Part shown: in pieces, positions 1-12,120 of the stretch
Layout: each line of letters starts with the position of its first letter
Position numbering within the stretch: position 1 is the first letter of the stretch
Notes under the pieces: model-generated
What the model was told of the DNA's origin: nothing
Databases searched by the model: none
The model's input: the letters and a program-made list of their open reading frames with translations, nothing else
Assembly (NCBI GenBank): GCA_047967505.1
Contig: CM106541.1
Length of the DNA: 64,000 bases
DNA from: Dipteris shenzhenensis
Lineage: Eukaryota > Polypodiophyta > Polypodiopsida > Gleicheniales
Reading direction: 5' to 3' (one strand)
Translations under genes and position numbers: made by a program

Positions 1-102
1 AAGCAAAATAAGTCACACATTATAAGAAAAATAAGTCACACAAAGATAATGTCAAGATATTGAAATCAATCCAAATAATAATACAAATAAAATATGGAAT
101 GC

Positions 103-1140
103 TTTTTTTTTTAAATGAACCAACCGATTGTATTAAAGGATAAAAAAGAGAGAGTTAGACCCTTTCAAAACCCAGACAAAAACTGACCATAAGAGTGGGC
201 AACAAGCCCTCGGTCCACACAAGATTGTTACTTAAACCTTAAACAAAACAAGCCCAATCTCCCGGAGATAGGAACTTAGCAGCTCCTCCTTAGTAGACAT
301 TATGAAAGCCATGTCTCTCAGATTCTGGCAAGTTGTAGCCAAAATCGCCAATTCTTTTGCCATAGGCAACCGCTCATGCGCAAAAATCACAATATTCCTG
401 GTATACCAAATAGCCAAGCATACAGCAGCTCTTAGGTAGAGCCAACAATAAGCGAGAGTAGTAGGAAAGCCTTCCACATCACTGAGCAGAGTGGCCTTCC
501 AGTTGGAGGCTCTAAAGGTCGACATCAGCCAACCTCTTTGATGGCACAACCCAATGTCCACCACGTGTCTCTAGGTACCGGACAGAACCACAAAAGATGT
601 TTTAGGGACTCTACTACCACCCCACAAAGGGGACATAATAGACATCCAATTGAATCTCTACTTAACTGAGAGGTGCAATCCCAGAGGAGCACCTAAATAG
701 CGCACAATAGTCCCTTTATTAACCCATTGAATAGCATAGCTTGTTAAATAGTCCAAGATGCCTCCTCCACATGGATTCAAGGCATAGGTTTTGGACCAAT
801 TACATAGGGAACCAAAAGCAATACAGAAGCCTTGGATGATGTCTAAGAGTTGGCACAAACTATCCCTCTTGTCCTGGGAAATAAACAGGTTGTCATCTGC
901 AAACAATTGAAGGCATAATTGATCACTTGAAGGTAACTTGAGACCTTCGATCTTTCCCTCGAAGATGGCTACTTCAATCTTTGCGATTAGAGGAACAATA
1001 CAAAGAGCAAATAGAAGCAGAGCCAGAGGGCAACCCTGTCTAACTGATCGCTTCAAGTTATAAGTACCTACCACTCCACCATTGAGACAAAGAATTGCAG
1101 AAGCATTTGCAAATAAGGATGACACCATTCTATGCAAGAT
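103..1140 (-). mobile_element. 5'-truncated LINE (non-LTR retrotransposon), minus strand
   Basis: Read on the minus strand, this stretch runs from the middle of a LINE reverse transcriptase through a C-terminal zinc-binding region and a short 3' UTR to a poly(A) tail, which shows as ten T at 103-112 on the plus strand. Around 650-540 a third reading frame gives a CPLCG...ES..HL...C motif typical of the zf-RVT domain that follows plant LINE reverse transcriptases. Ending in poly(A) and starting abruptly near 1140 is the usual product of incomplete target-primed reverse transcription. Frameshifts and stops show it is dead. No target-site duplication could be identified by eye. Confidence 0.75.
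658..1137 (-). pseudogene. LINE reverse transcriptase fragment
   Basis: An open segment of about 159 codons contains the RQGCPLA block and the FADD catalytic motif (the LINE form of YxDD), then the YLGAPLG block found downstream of the palm in plant LINE enzymes. Family knowledge places this in ORF2, which copies LINE RNA at nicked chromosomal DNA. The endonuclease and fingers upstream are absent because the element is 5'-truncated. The coding continues leftward in other frames, so this is a relic rather than a gene. Confidence 0.8.
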
Positions 1141-1224
1141 TCTTATGTGTCAAAGCTTAGGGATACTCAAGTACATGTTCCTAGACAAAAGAAAGACATA
1201 TTTTTATGGTACTCTCAATTGAGA

Positions 1225-1640
1225 TGCTCTCATATAAATGATTATATGCTCTCCTATGTTGATATACTCATGTTTATGTACTTATATGTTCTCACATGTT
1301 AAAATGATCATGTTTGTATGCTCTCATATGTTTATATGCTCATTATTATGTTTGCATGATCTTGATTATATGCACATGCTTATGTGTTTATATGTTTATG
1401 TCTATATGCTTAGGTGTTCATCTCTTCATACTTACATGCTCATTTTTATATGATCTTGTGTAAATGCTCATTTTTTAAATTTTCTTGTGTATATGTTTTT
1501 AATTCTAAACATGCTGATAAACATATGATCATAAACGTGCTCATAACCTATTCTCATGTTTGCTTGCTCATTTTTAAATTGGTCATCTATATATGTCTAC
1601 ATGCTCGTTTTTGTATGCAAGACTCTTATATGCTCAAGGT
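1225..1640. repeat. Degenerate AT-rich short repeat (TATGCTCA/TATGTTTA motifs)
   Basis: Variants of ATGCTCATATGTTTAT recur every 15-30 bases through this stretch, interspersed with ATGATCTTG variants. Open frames on the plus strand here are cysteine/methionine/tyrosine-rich low-complexity products of the repeat and are not genes. The flanking DNA out to about 2600 is AT-rich, and I see no gene in it. Confidence 0.6.
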
Positions 1641-2615
1641 AAACAATCTTGTCACATTGGATTGAGCCATGAAGTATGGCCTTCTTGTATTTACATATTA
1701 ATTTTCCTTCTTTTGAAGGTTGAAGCTAGTAGGTATTGTGAATAGTTCTACATCTACTCGACATAGACGGAGTGTATAAGAGTGTGCTAGGAATTTAGAG
1801 GTGCATTTTTGGGTGATTAATAACAAGTTTCATGGTACAACTTATAGAACATATATACGATTAGAATTCATAACATGACATGAACAAAAATCTTGTTTTC
1901 AGATTGCAAAGTTCTATAAATCTATTTAGTGGGTCTAATTGTGATTTTGCATAGTGTGTAATTATTTTAGGACTTAAATTTAATACTATTTGGGGTGTTT
2001 TTTTAAAGACTTATCTTCAGGAAGCTTGAACACATGTTTGGTCACCCTTAATTTTATATCTTGTCTTGTTGATCTTTTTTTTGTAGGCTGTCTCTTGTGT
2101 ATCAATTGAATTTCACAAGGAGTTGCTCTCTTCTACACCCATGTCTTATTGTCTCTTGTGACTACTTCTCTTGGATCATCTTTAAATCCCATGCTTTCTT
2201 TAGCACTAATCACCTTCTCTCCCTCCTCCCTCTTTCAACACATCCACTTTGTTTCATTTGCCATTCTCAAAAAGCATTAACTGTGCTTGCTCTTGGGGAG
2301 TGTCACCAATCATGATTTATGATGTGTTATATTCATTCTTAATGCTTTACTCAAGCTTTGTTGGGGTTGTCCTATTGTGATCACTTGGCTTTATAGAGTC
2401 ATAAGCACATACAAGATTTTCATGTTTTTGAATTATAAATATTATATGACGATCAGGTATCAACGTAGTGTTATATTTGGTCTTTTGACACAATATGTTG
2501 ATCACTTGATTTGCCATGTAATATCTAAGTTGTCTTTTGGATCATCATTTGTATGGTTCTTCGCTCTCTGTATTGGGTCATATCCCTCGACTATAGGTGC
2601 GGTTAGATAAGTAAG
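1641..2615. other. AT-rich interval with no recognisable gene
   Basis: Only short open frames with no family resemblance occur here. There are no splice-consistent coding blocks, LTR pairs or RNA genes that I can identify. Confidence 0.5.
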
Positions 2616-2619
2616 TTTG

Positions 2620-3110
2620 CATTTTGACACTTGGTCATAAGACTTGACTTTCAATGTCGTTGTAAGGGCTCCTTTCTCTTGTTTTGAAACGAGCTTGACA
2701 TTTGATTATACCATTTAGCTACATGTATTGTTCATGACTCTTAGATGAGTAATAGAATTCAACACTTGGTCATTTATTTGGCTTTCAGTATTGTTTTCTT
2801 ACATATATATTTTGCAAAATAACTAGTCTTCAACAGTTGGTCATTCATTCATCTTTTGATATCATCATAGCTTACATCATAGAATAATTATTTAGGCTTT
2901 GACACATAGTCATTTATTTGGCTTTTGGTGTCATTGTAGCTTATCACAAAATATAATAGTTTAAACTTCAACACCTTGTCATTTATTCAACTTTAGATGT
3001 TGTACTTTACATTGTTGAATGCAATTAGCTATAATGACACTTAGTCGTTTATTTGACTTTTGGTGTCATCGTAGCGATCATATAAAATAGTTGCATATGT
3101 TATGTAGATT
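2620..3110. repeat. Minisatellite, about 66-70 bp period
   Basis: The phrase ACACTTGGTCATTTATTTG followed by CTTTTGGTGTCAT and TAGCTTA recurs near 2763, 2833, 2899, 2969 and 3035, with weaker copies from about 2620. Spacing alternates between about 66 and 70 bases. The copies have diverged, so this is an old tandem array rather than a recent expansion. There is no coding potential. Confidence 0.7.
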
Positions 3111-3135
3111 AAAAAGCTTGTGTAATATGATTAGT

Positions 3136-3213
3136 ATGTATGTTTTTTATTTATACATTTCATGTATGTTTTTTATTTATACATTTCATGTATGTTTTTT
3201 ATTTATACATTTC
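3136..3213. repeat. 26-bp tandem repeat, three near-perfect copies
   Basis: The unit ATGTATG, six T, ATTTATACATTTC occurs three times head to tail. The copies are practically identical, which implies a recent duplication, in contrast to the diverged minisatellite just upstream. Confidence 0.9.
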
Positions 3214-3314
3214 AATCATAAATTATTTGCAATAAGATATGCTTTGGATCTAGCATTGTAGGAGAAGTAACTAGAATTAGTAAGAGAGAGGAAGGGAAGG
3301 AAAAAAGAAAAGAT

Positions 3315-3338
3315 GAGAGAGAGAGAGAGAGAGAGAGA
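3315..3338. repeat. (GA)n microsatellite
   Basis: About twelve uninterrupted GA dinucleotides within a purine-rich stretch. Confidence 0.9.
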
Positions 3339-3726
3339 ATCATCTTTATCATAGATGTTATATTCACATTGAGTCACAACCATATATTTATGAAAACTCC
3401 ATCATATACATGTACTCTATATTACTAATCATTAATCATTAAGAAATAATATTAACTTTGCATATGGACGCCTTTCATTTAAATCTGTCTAGGTTTCTTT
3501 CAAGTGGTCTAGATTCTATGTAGTTTAACTTGTGAGATCCACACCAACTCTCCTTAAAGGCATTGCATTGAAATAAGCCTAAAAGTAAGTGATAGAGAGA
3601 CAATCTTTTTCAAAGGCATACAGATGAGATTATAATATGCCACAAAGTAGTGAAGATCAATCTCTATCCCTTGCACATAACTCAAGGATATCACCCACTA
3701 GACTTAAGACGTAATTTTTATCTTTT

Positions 3727-3985
3727 TCCTTTTTCTTGGTCTCTACACCCACAAGGTGATGGGGTTAGATGGTCCATTACTTCTAAGATCAAGTCCTTGG
3801 ATTCTTTCGAAGAGAGAGAGAACGAATTTTTTGTTCCTACATAAGAAGTGTGCATGCTCCTTTTTCATTGCTTTGAACTTAATACATAATTTTTATAAGC
3901 CCCATCTAGTGCCTGGCCAAGAGATTGGTTCCTGGTCCCTACGTCCACAAGGTGATGGGACTAGATGGGATCACTCTTGAGGTCA
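3727..3985. repeat. Two diverged direct repeats about 192 bp apart
   Basis: CCTGGTC/CTTGGTCTCTAC, CACAAGGTGATGGG, TAGATGG and GGTCAAGTC appear in the same order near 3736 and 3930. This looks like a partial tandem duplication just upstream of the LINE at 4025. I recognise no function. Confidence 0.5.
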
Positions 3986-4024
3986 AGTCTATAGAACCCA
4001 AATATCATTCTACTGCAAGAGCTT

Positions 4025-5570
4025 AAATGTGGGAAGAGTGATTTCTTTGGTTCACTTTTAACAAGCTGGGGTTCTTTGCATTTGTCAATTGCCCCGTGAG
4101 GGGCAAAGGTGGTTCAGCAATCCTGATTAAATCCTGGAAGTGTGCAGAGAGTCTAATGGCTGGTTTATAGGAGCAGAGGTAACGGTAGAAAATTTGGTCT
4201 TTCATGTTGCTAGTATTTATGCTCCGAATTCCTTTCGTGAGAGGACATTTTGCTGGTCCACAAGTTGAATCGGTCCCTGCTGGGCTCAAATTGGATATTG
4301 GGGGGGGATTGGGATATGATAGAAAGAATCAAAGCTCGGTCTCATGGTGGTCAGTTGGTTGCTGGTATTGAATGAAGTGTGGACGGATTTAGTCCTTGCA
4401 TGGGGGTTAGTGGATTGTGCCGAGTTGGTTGAGAGTAATTTGAGGGGTTTCTCCTGGAACAACAGAAGAGTAGGCAGAGATTTCAGGGCCAACAGAATTG
4501 ATTGACTTTATGTCTCTGAGGAAGGCTGGTGGTTAAGGCCCCCCTTTGGTGGGAAGTATCTTGTTTATCTGATCATTGCCTAATCGAATGGCACTTCTCA
4601 ATCCCCTGTATGACGGGCAGATCGCTGGATATCCCCTTCAAATTTGATAACAGGCTCTTGAAAAACATAAAGTTTTGCAAGTTGTTGAGGAAGTCCTGGT
4701 AGGAGGCGGCCAACAAAAATCTCGATGCTTGTAGTCGTTGGGATAAGGCTATTCGGGCTATTCACGTGAGCTAAAGAATGGCAGGGCTTGGAGAAAGCTA
4801 AGGATAAGTACCTTGGAGACAGTTTGCAATATATATATGCTGCTCTCAAGGCCGCTGTGGATGTGTCCCCCCGGGATAGTCTGATTAGTACTTTGCTGGC
4901 AGAGGCTGAGGCTGCTCTACAGATGATAGAAATAAGGCTGAGGTTGCAAGAGTCACAAGTAGGCTCCTTTGGTTATCAATTGGTGACAGTCCATCCAAGG
5001 TTTTCTTTCAGGCAGTAAAAAAGAAGCATGCTAGAGACTCTGTGGATAGAGTCGTGGACAAGGATGGTAACCTTGTTACCGAGTTTTGGCACATTGCAGA
5101 CACCTTCCGCAGAGAACTAAGCTCAATTGTTAGTTCAGACGGTGATAAAGACCTTAATTGGCAGGAAAAGATGATTTCCTTCCTTTCGGATTGTTCCATC
5201 AGAATCATCGGGGGCCAAAGACTACTGCTTGCCAGGCCTTTTTCTGTGGAGGAACTTTGGGATGCTTTGTCTGTTATGGGTAAGGAAAAATTGCCAGGTC
5301 CGGGTGGGTTTACCACAGAGTTTTTCGTTGCTTTCTGGGATACAATTAAGGTTGACTTGGTGGATAAGGCTAATGAGGCTTGGCGTAGGGGAGCCTTGAC
5401 TGTTGATATGAATGCAGGTTTGGTGAAACTTTTCCCCAAGAAACAAGAAAGGTTGGTGGTAGGGGACTGGCGACCCATTTCCATGCTGAATGCCTCTTAT
5501 AAGATTATCGCCAAGGCCCTGGCAATAAGAATCAGAGACATATGCTCTCAGATAGTAGACAAGGCATGAA
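4025..5570 (+). mobile_element. Decayed LINE, plus strand (endonuclease to start of RT)
   Basis: Between about 4075 and 4270, fragments of an apurinic endonuclease are readable across frames, including a GG.AIL block and VASIYAPNSF, which matches the A.YAPN motif of plant LINE endonucleases. A GDWD-like segment follows near 4308. Reverse transcriptase starts further down (see 4788-5569) and stops abruptly at about 5570, before the FADD palm motif, so the 3' half is missing. Several frameshifts and stops break ORF2. Orientation is opposite to the LINE at 103-1140. Confidence 0.75.
4788..5569 (+). pseudogene. LINE ORF2 remnant: linker and N-terminal reverse transcriptase
   Basis: Two open segments, 4788-5018 and 5042-5569, lie in different frames. 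The second carries signatures of the plant LINE linker and RT fingers: PFSVEELWDAL, KLPGPGGFTTEFF (normally S/A-PGPDGF), and WRPISMLNASYKIIAKALAIRI, the strongly conserved RPISLLN...KI.AK.LA.R block. The catalytic aspartates lie downstream and are missing. The D to G change in the PGPDG block fits decay. Confidence 0.85.
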
Positions 5571-6970
5571 GCCTAAAACTGCAAGCAAGAGATGGAAATT
5601 AAAGGCACATGAGGCCCCTTTAGATATCCTACAAACCATGCTCTCTCCTCTCTGCTAGCCAATCAGTTGCCCTGTAATGTGCTGGTTGTTGCTGCAAAAT
5701 GGGACAAATTCTGCTTGTTGCACCTGGCCTAGATAAGGCTGCTCCCCTCCACTCCAGCTCTGCCCACACTGCCACAATAATTATGGTGAAGGAGCACACA
5801 AGAAACATCATGTTCACTAAGGAACACACTAGAAACATCATTCACAAATGACTTAAAGTTATGCTAAAGGATGCTCTATATACAACTACACATCAAGAGC
5901 TTGACTATTGATGGATTTGACCGGTGTGATGATGACTGGAGGCTATTCCCAAAGCTTGGTCTTTGCATTCCTAGAAGGATTCTAACCTAGAAGACAGCCT
6001 AGGCTCCAGCCCTAAGTGAGCTAACTCTGCAGCAACTCTATCCCTGCTTTTCCTCGTGGATGTAGGCCCCAAGGTGAGGCTAGTGCTGCTCCTTCTGCTC
6101 CCTGATCTGCTGGCTTGCTGGATCATGAATGCCCCCCAAGAGGCTCCTTTTATAGGCCCTAAGGGGCCTCCAAACTGACCAACTTAGCAGGCCCCCCAAC
6201 TGACCCCACACCTCCCCATATATGGGGCTGAGGGCTGCCCTTTTGGGACTATGTACTAGCCGACTTGGTTGGCTAGCTGACCAGCCTTGTAGCCCTCTAT
6301 AAAGGGCAGGGCATTGCTCACTTGCAGTCCCTCCATTTGTTACATCACCTAGCCCCTTCGATGCCCTGCTCACCTACCCTCCTGCTAGCCTATGGTCTGC
6401 CCAACTGCAGCATCTGTCAGATCTCTCTTTCCAGATCTGCTCCTGTGCCTTCTTGCTCCTCTTTAGTCGCTTCTTGCCAGGCAAGATGCCCCGCCATCTC
6501 TCCTCCACATCTGTATCCTCTGAAGCTCCAGGTGGATCTCTTTATGTGATGCCCACATGGCATCCGTGCCGCTGTCCATGTGGCAGTCACTTCTCCTCTC
6601 TTGTGCTATGAGGTGCTGCCCATGTGGCAGACCCCTCTTTTGTTAGAAATCAACCAACAGAGGGTACGCACAGCAGAAGACTGATAGAATAAACCAAGAG
6701 CTCACACAGTGTGTGTGGAAAGTGGAATCATGAACTTCTTTACTTAATGTGCATCACATAGATGTGCAGATCCGGAAATAGACAGTAGACATAGAGATAT
6801 AGAATCGACTAAAACATCCAGAGTCCAAAACTATGGCCACTACAAAAGAGATACATCTAGAGTCCCACCAATGGTGTGGTCCTCTGATCTTACCAAAGGT
6901 CCTTCTCTATCTGCTAGTCTCCTCTAGAACCTTGAGTCCGCGTGCTCCACCTCGAGCGTAGTAGACTCTC
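5571..6970. other. GC-richer non-coding interval with LTR-like promoter segment
   Basis: I see no gene. From about 6060 to 6310 the composition and order of motifs (GCTCCTTTTATAGG, AGCCGACTTGG, CCTCTATAAAGGG) resemble a diverged relative of the duplicated unit at 6974-7594. At 6649 a TGTTAGAAATCAACC stretch looks like the edge of an LTR, but I found no partner copy. Read on the minus strand, CCTATAAAAGG at 6146-6156 is a TATA-like element. Confidence 0.35.
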
Positions 6971-6973
6971 TGT

Positions 6974-7594
6974 CCTCCAGTGATGAGGCCTAAGACTAGC
7001 TCCCTGCTGCTCCTTTCTGATGGGGCTTTTCTGCTGCTCCAGAAGATGATTTGTGAGGGCTGAATGGCCCCTTTTATAGGCCTAGGGCTTGCTCCAAAAA
7101 ACCAACCAGGAGAGGGGCAATAGCCAACTCAGTCAGCCCCTACCTGGCCGACTTGCTCTGTCCAAAAACCGCCTGGTTGGCTGCCCCTACCAGCCCAACT
7201 AGGGCCCTATATAAGGGTCTTTCTTGGCCCTTTCCGTGCCTTTGTTCTAGGGCATAAAGCCCTCCATTGCAGCTATTGTATCCTCTCTTCTCCTCCAGTG
7301 ATGAGGCCCAAGACTAGCTCCCTGCTGCTCCTTTCTGATGGGGATTTTCTGCTGCTCCAGAAGATGATTTGTAAGGGTTGAATGGCCCCCTTTTATAGGC
7401 CTAGGGCTTGCTCCAATGAAACAACCAGGAGAGGGGCAATAGCCAATTCAGTCAGCCCCCCCTCCCTGGCCGACTTGCTCTGTCCAAAAACCGCCTGGTT
7501 GGCTGCCCCTACCAGCCCAATTAGGGCCCTATATAAGGGTCTTTCTTGGCCCTTTCCATGCCTTTGTTCTAGGGCATAAAGCCCTCCATTTATA
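6974..7594. repeat. 318-bp tandem duplication with paired TATA-like boxes
   Basis: The segment starting CCTCCAGTGATGAGGCC at 6974 is repeated starting at 7292 and runs to TAGGGCATAAAGCCCTCCATT in both copies. Each copy has CCTTTTATAGG (a minus-strand TATA box, 7070-7080 and 7389-7399) and CCCTATATAAGGG (a plus-strand TATA box, 7205-7217 and 7527-7539) about 135 bases apart. Small differences show the duplication is not brand new. No coding region is attached. Confidence 0.75.
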
Positions 7595-9768
7595 GCAGGG
7601 TCTGACCCCTTGTGTCCTGCCTTCTTCTAGGCATTGTAGGCTGGCTGGAGCCAGCCCTACCAGCCCTATACCTGGCCAACCAGGTTGCTGGTCACCCCCT
7701 CCATGTTGCACTTCACATGATTAATCACCGGAGGAGTACAGTTCAGAAATATAAATGATCTTACCCTGCCCTCTTGGCCCCTATATCAGGCCCACTAGGG
7801 GCTGGCCTCCACCTGCCCTATAAGGGGCTGCACTCCAGCCTAGGTATCTAACCAAGAAGTTTGCTAGATAGCTGACCTGCAGGTCAGGCTATCTGCCCCA
7901 AAAGGGTGGCCAACCTGGCCCCTACACAAGCCCATGGCGCCTCAGAAGAGGCTTCCCCATGGTAGCAAAGCAAGCCTCAAAAAGGCCATGAACAGCCCCA
8001 TACATGGGCAGCAACCCCTCCAGCACAAGGTATCGTGCCAATAGACTCAGAGGGCCCCAACCTATGCCATGAGCTGTGCCAAGCCCAACTCCACCTAAGC
8101 CTCACAAGAGGGGCGGGTGCACCCACAACACTAGCCCTCACTCATCTACCCTAGCGGGCAGGCACACCCACAAACAAGTCTAGGTGCAAAATCAAAGATT
8201 TAGTCTTTGTATTGCAAAGAACTTGAACTTGTCAAGATAGTGTTACAACTGATTGATCCATCCTTAGCAAGTTCATTCTATAATTAAGAATAGGAACACA
8301 TGCCCTTACTACTAAATCGTCCCAAGTCCTATAAATTTCAGCCCTCTGCTAGCATTTTGCTTGACAAGATCTTGTAACAAAAGGAACTCTCGAGTCTCTA
8401 CTATCTAGATGTATAAGATTCAAGCTGCTAATGGATTTTCAATCCACAATAGATATTTTGAAATGTCAATGTAGAGTTCATTCTTCCCTGTCTGCCTAGA
8501 CATTCTAAGAAGAAATATCGATAGCTTAAGAGTGAATCACGGTGAATCTTGAGGGCTTGGAATGCAACAGAGCAGAAAAAAATCGAATTAGGGGAACACT
8601 AAGAGAGTGAGAGACAAAGAGACAAAGATAGAGACGATAATTGACAAGCGGTGATAATCACATGAAATACTTGCCACGCAAAATGGATCATGGGAATTTA
8701 CTTGAAGTGTTAAACGACTTCTATAAGGGGAAGGCCTGATGCACTGTGGTTTGGCTCGTATTTGCTGATACTCTACTACGCCTCAAAAGATTTATTTGTT
8801 TTGCTATGACTTTTGGTAGGTTGATATATAATCGCATAGGGACCATCGTCAATAGGTAACAGTCTAGCTCGAGCGTGAGACAAGCAGAGATGCCTCTCCA
8901 GATCTTCTATTGTAGCTCCTTTAAGAAGGCTCTTTCCTCATCGCAAAACCACAGTGAATCGTCTAGGAAAAAGCTTGCCTACCCTTTCCTCTTTCCATTG
9001 CCAGAAGCTACCACACCTTGAATGTCTCTTCCACACAAATTCTTACCTTTTCTCCATTTGACGCATATTTTGCATTGTAGAATGCAAAGACAACACCTTT
9101 CAATGCACCATCTTGCAAACTTCAAAGCTTCAAAGTACTTGGAGGTTGGGTCCTTTGTTTGACGCTGGCGGCTATGGCTTGGGGCAGTGGTGATTCGTGA
9201 ATCGGCTCTTCAACTTTGAAGTGTTGCTTTCAAGCTTTGACGAAGGACACAGGCGTCAAGACTCACAAAGGCTCGAGTAACGCTCATGCTTTAGAAGTTA
9301 GGAGCTAATGCTAGAGTTGGAGTTGTGAAAGAGGAGTCTCTTAAAAGATAGGGTGGCATATTTGAAGGTGATCTATTTGATGGAAGATGATGATCTTTGT
9401 TTAACATTTTAATACAATAATATTAATAATACATATAATAAATAAACTTTTAGCATATTAACTTTTGTAAATAATTACAAAGTCCTTAGATAATATTAAT
9501 GATTTTCAAGATCTTTCTTTTAAATGCCCTTAAAATCAAGATTTCTGTAACATTTTACCCTTGTTAAAGAATTTAAGTGTTGAATGACACAAGTAAACAT
9601 AAATATACAAGACATATATGTTTGAAGAAATGTACAAGCCATACAAAGTTGCAATGGCTACCCATGTCATTGTAATGCTAATCCTATGAACTCTTGTCTC
9701 TTGGCCAACCTTCACATACGAAATTGAGATTTGGAGAGAAGCCTCAAACTAGGGAAATGTCAAGACTT
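7595..9768. other. Interval with no recognisable gene
   Basis: 7595-8160 continues the GC-rich CCAGCCC/GGCCAAC-type sequence. 8161-9768 is ordinary AT-rich DNA without long frames, LTR pairs or RNA genes that I can support. Confidence 0.5.
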
Positions 9769-9861
9769 GAGATTGGTCATGACTTGTTAACGGTCACTCA
9801 AGATTGGACATGACTTGTTAACGGTCACTCAAGATTAGACATGACTTGTTAATGGTCACTC
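9769..9861. repeat. 31-bp tandem repeat, three copies
   Basis: The unit AGATTGGACATGACTTG followed by TTAACGGTCACTCA occurs three times in succession with one to three substitutions between copies. There is no coding potential, and I see no gene between here and the satellite at 10268. Confidence 0.9.
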
Positions 9862-10267
9862 TGAATTTCGGAGATCTCACTAGTCAATTTGTATATGGTT
9901 TAGGCAAAGATCAATCGAATTGTCAAAATCAATGACAAGCCTTTATAATCATCGCGCAAATTCACAATCTCTAAATGCAATTCGGAACTTCTACATTTTA
10001 CAATTGTAATGCATTGTTTAAGTTTGAACTTTGAATTGCAAATTTCAAATTGAAATTTGTAGCTAGATGAAACTTGGATAGTAGATACTAGAGTATAGAT
10101 ACCCTCAATCCTTTGATGTTAGACTTCAATTGTTACTAGTAACTTAGTCTTCAGGATTTTCATATTTCCTATAATTTTATCATCTATGTATTTTAATATA
10201 AGAAGTATTAATATCTATATTTATATTACAAAATTTTCTTCCAAAAAGTTAGAAAGCCGTTATTCTT

Positions 10268-11566
10268 TTGACACCAGGGAGCAAGAATGCCCATATTTGC
10301 ATATGGATGCTATGTATGTGAAGGAAGAATGCGCAATGGACATCCGCATCCGTATATCCCACCGTCGGATCAGCATCTCAACATTTGCAAGGGTCTTACC
10401 AAATTGGTTTTAATGTCCTTGCAAGGTATAAGGTGCATCGGATGCCGTATGAACCACTAGAGAACAAGAATGCTCAAATTCGCATGTGGATGCTATGTAT
10501 ATGAAGGAAACAAAGTACAACGGACATCGAGATCCATATACCACACCGTCGGATCAGCACCAAATTTTGCAAGGGTATTAAAACAAGTTGTTTTAATGTC
10601 TTTGCAAACTGTAAGGTGCATTGGATGATGGATGTTACACCGAGGAACAAGAATGCCCATATTTGCATGTGGATGCTATGTATGTGAAGGAAAAATGCAC
10701 AATGGGCATCCGCATCTATATATCCCACCGTCAGATCAACACCAAACTTTGCAAGGGTCTTGAAAAAATTGGTTTTTATGTTCTTCCAAAGTATCAAGTG
10801 GATTGGATGCCGTATGTGACACCATGGAACAAGAATGGACATATTCGCACGTGGATGCTACGCGATATGAAGGAAAAATGTGCAACAGACACCGACATCT
10901 GTATATTCCACCATCGGATTAGTACCAAACTTTGCAAGGGTCTTAAAACAAGTTGTTTTAATATCCTTGCAAAGTGTAAGGTGCATCGGATGCTGGATGT
11001 GCCACTGGGGAATAAGAATGCTCATATTCGAATGTGGATGCGGATCAGAACCAAATTTTGTAAGGGTATTAAAAAAAGTTTAATGTCCTTGAAAAGTGTA
11101 AGGTGCATCCTTTGCCGGATGTTACACCGGGGAACAAGAATGCCCATATTTGCACGTGGATGCTATGTATGTGAACGAAAAATGCACAATGGACATCCAC
11201 ATCCGTATATCCCACCGTACGATCAGCACCAAACTTTGCAAGGGTCTTAGAAAATTTGGTCTTAATGTCCTTCCAAAGTATGAGGTGGATCGGATGTCGT
11301 TTGTGCCATCGGGAGCAAGAATGCACATATTTGCACGTGGATGCTACACAATATGAAGGAAAAATGTGCAACGGACCCCGACATTCGTATATCCCCCCAT
11401 CGGATCAGAACCAAACTTTGCAGGGGTCTTAAAACAAGTTGTTGTAATGTCCTTACAAAGTGTAAGGTGCATCGGATGCCATATGTGCCACCAGGGATCA
11501 AGAATGCTCATATTCACATGTGGATGCTATGTATATGAAGGAAACAAGCGCAACGGACACTGAGAT
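10268..11566. repeat. Satellite 1, ~181-bp monomers in a three-monomer higher-order unit (left part)
   Basis: Monomer starts (AAGAATGCNCATATT...GTGGATGCTA) fall near 10279, 10461, 10646, 10827, 11008, 11132, 11311 and 11493, about 181 bases apart. Three monomer types can be told apart. Type A has CTATGTATGTGAAGGAAAAATGCAC, type B has CTACNCRATATGAAGG and GTGCAACGGAC, and type C has CTATGTATATGAAGGAAAC. After a first A/B hybrid plus C, the order is A-B-C-A-B-C. The C near 11008 has lost about 57 bases. Open frames across the array are accidental. The last C monomer is interrupted at 11566 by an LTR element and resumes at 14203. Confidence 0.9.
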
Positions 11567-11898
11567 TGATAAAGCGCATGGAGCAAGCTCTCCTATGGAT
11601 GCTAATCTATTCTAATGACAACACTAATCTAAGGTGGATGAATCCTAAGAGTGATCATGATCTATAACTCAAGTCAATCAGGTTCCAAGATAGATTAGCT
11701 TGGACTCATAAAGAGAATCTTGAGACAGTGCAAAGTGCTTGATTGATATTACTTCAAATGATCCTCCCTTTTATAGGTGAGGGTACTTACATCCATAGGC
11801 TTGCTCACATGTGGGATATCTCCTCCATGCCATGTGGCAGCTTGCCCTTTCCTCATACCTTTGCTCTACATGTGCTCATGGCACCACAACTCTCAACA
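11567..11898 (-). repeat. 3' LTR of the gag-only element
   Basis: In element orientation it starts TGTTGAGAG and ends TTTATCA, the canonical TG...CA. CCTATAAAAGGG near 11770 is a minus-strand TATA-like box. Same length as its partner at 13866-14197. Confidence 0.93.
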
Positions 11899-12120
11899 CC
11901 TCCCCTTGGTGCCATGATCCTTTGGCTACTGCAAGGTGGTCAAATGTGACTTACAGGATCAAATCCTCCCTTGGGTGCTTACATAGCTACTCTTAGGTGG
12001 TTAGGTTTGATTTACAAAATATAGTCAATGTTGGCAAGGTTTTTTTTTTTTTTTTTCTCAATACATTCCATTGATGTCACCTTTTGGCTCATGGCTTGAT
12101 GACAATGCTCTGTAGTTGAC

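Noticed and set aside
1238-1665. Small Cys/Met-rich plus-strand ORFs as secreted peptides
   Set aside because: They are translations of the TATGCTCA-type repeat and differ only with repeat phase.
10186-11563. Overlapping frames of 65-209 codons on both strands
   Set aside because: They follow the ~181-bp satellite period and repeat the same peptide; no start context or family.
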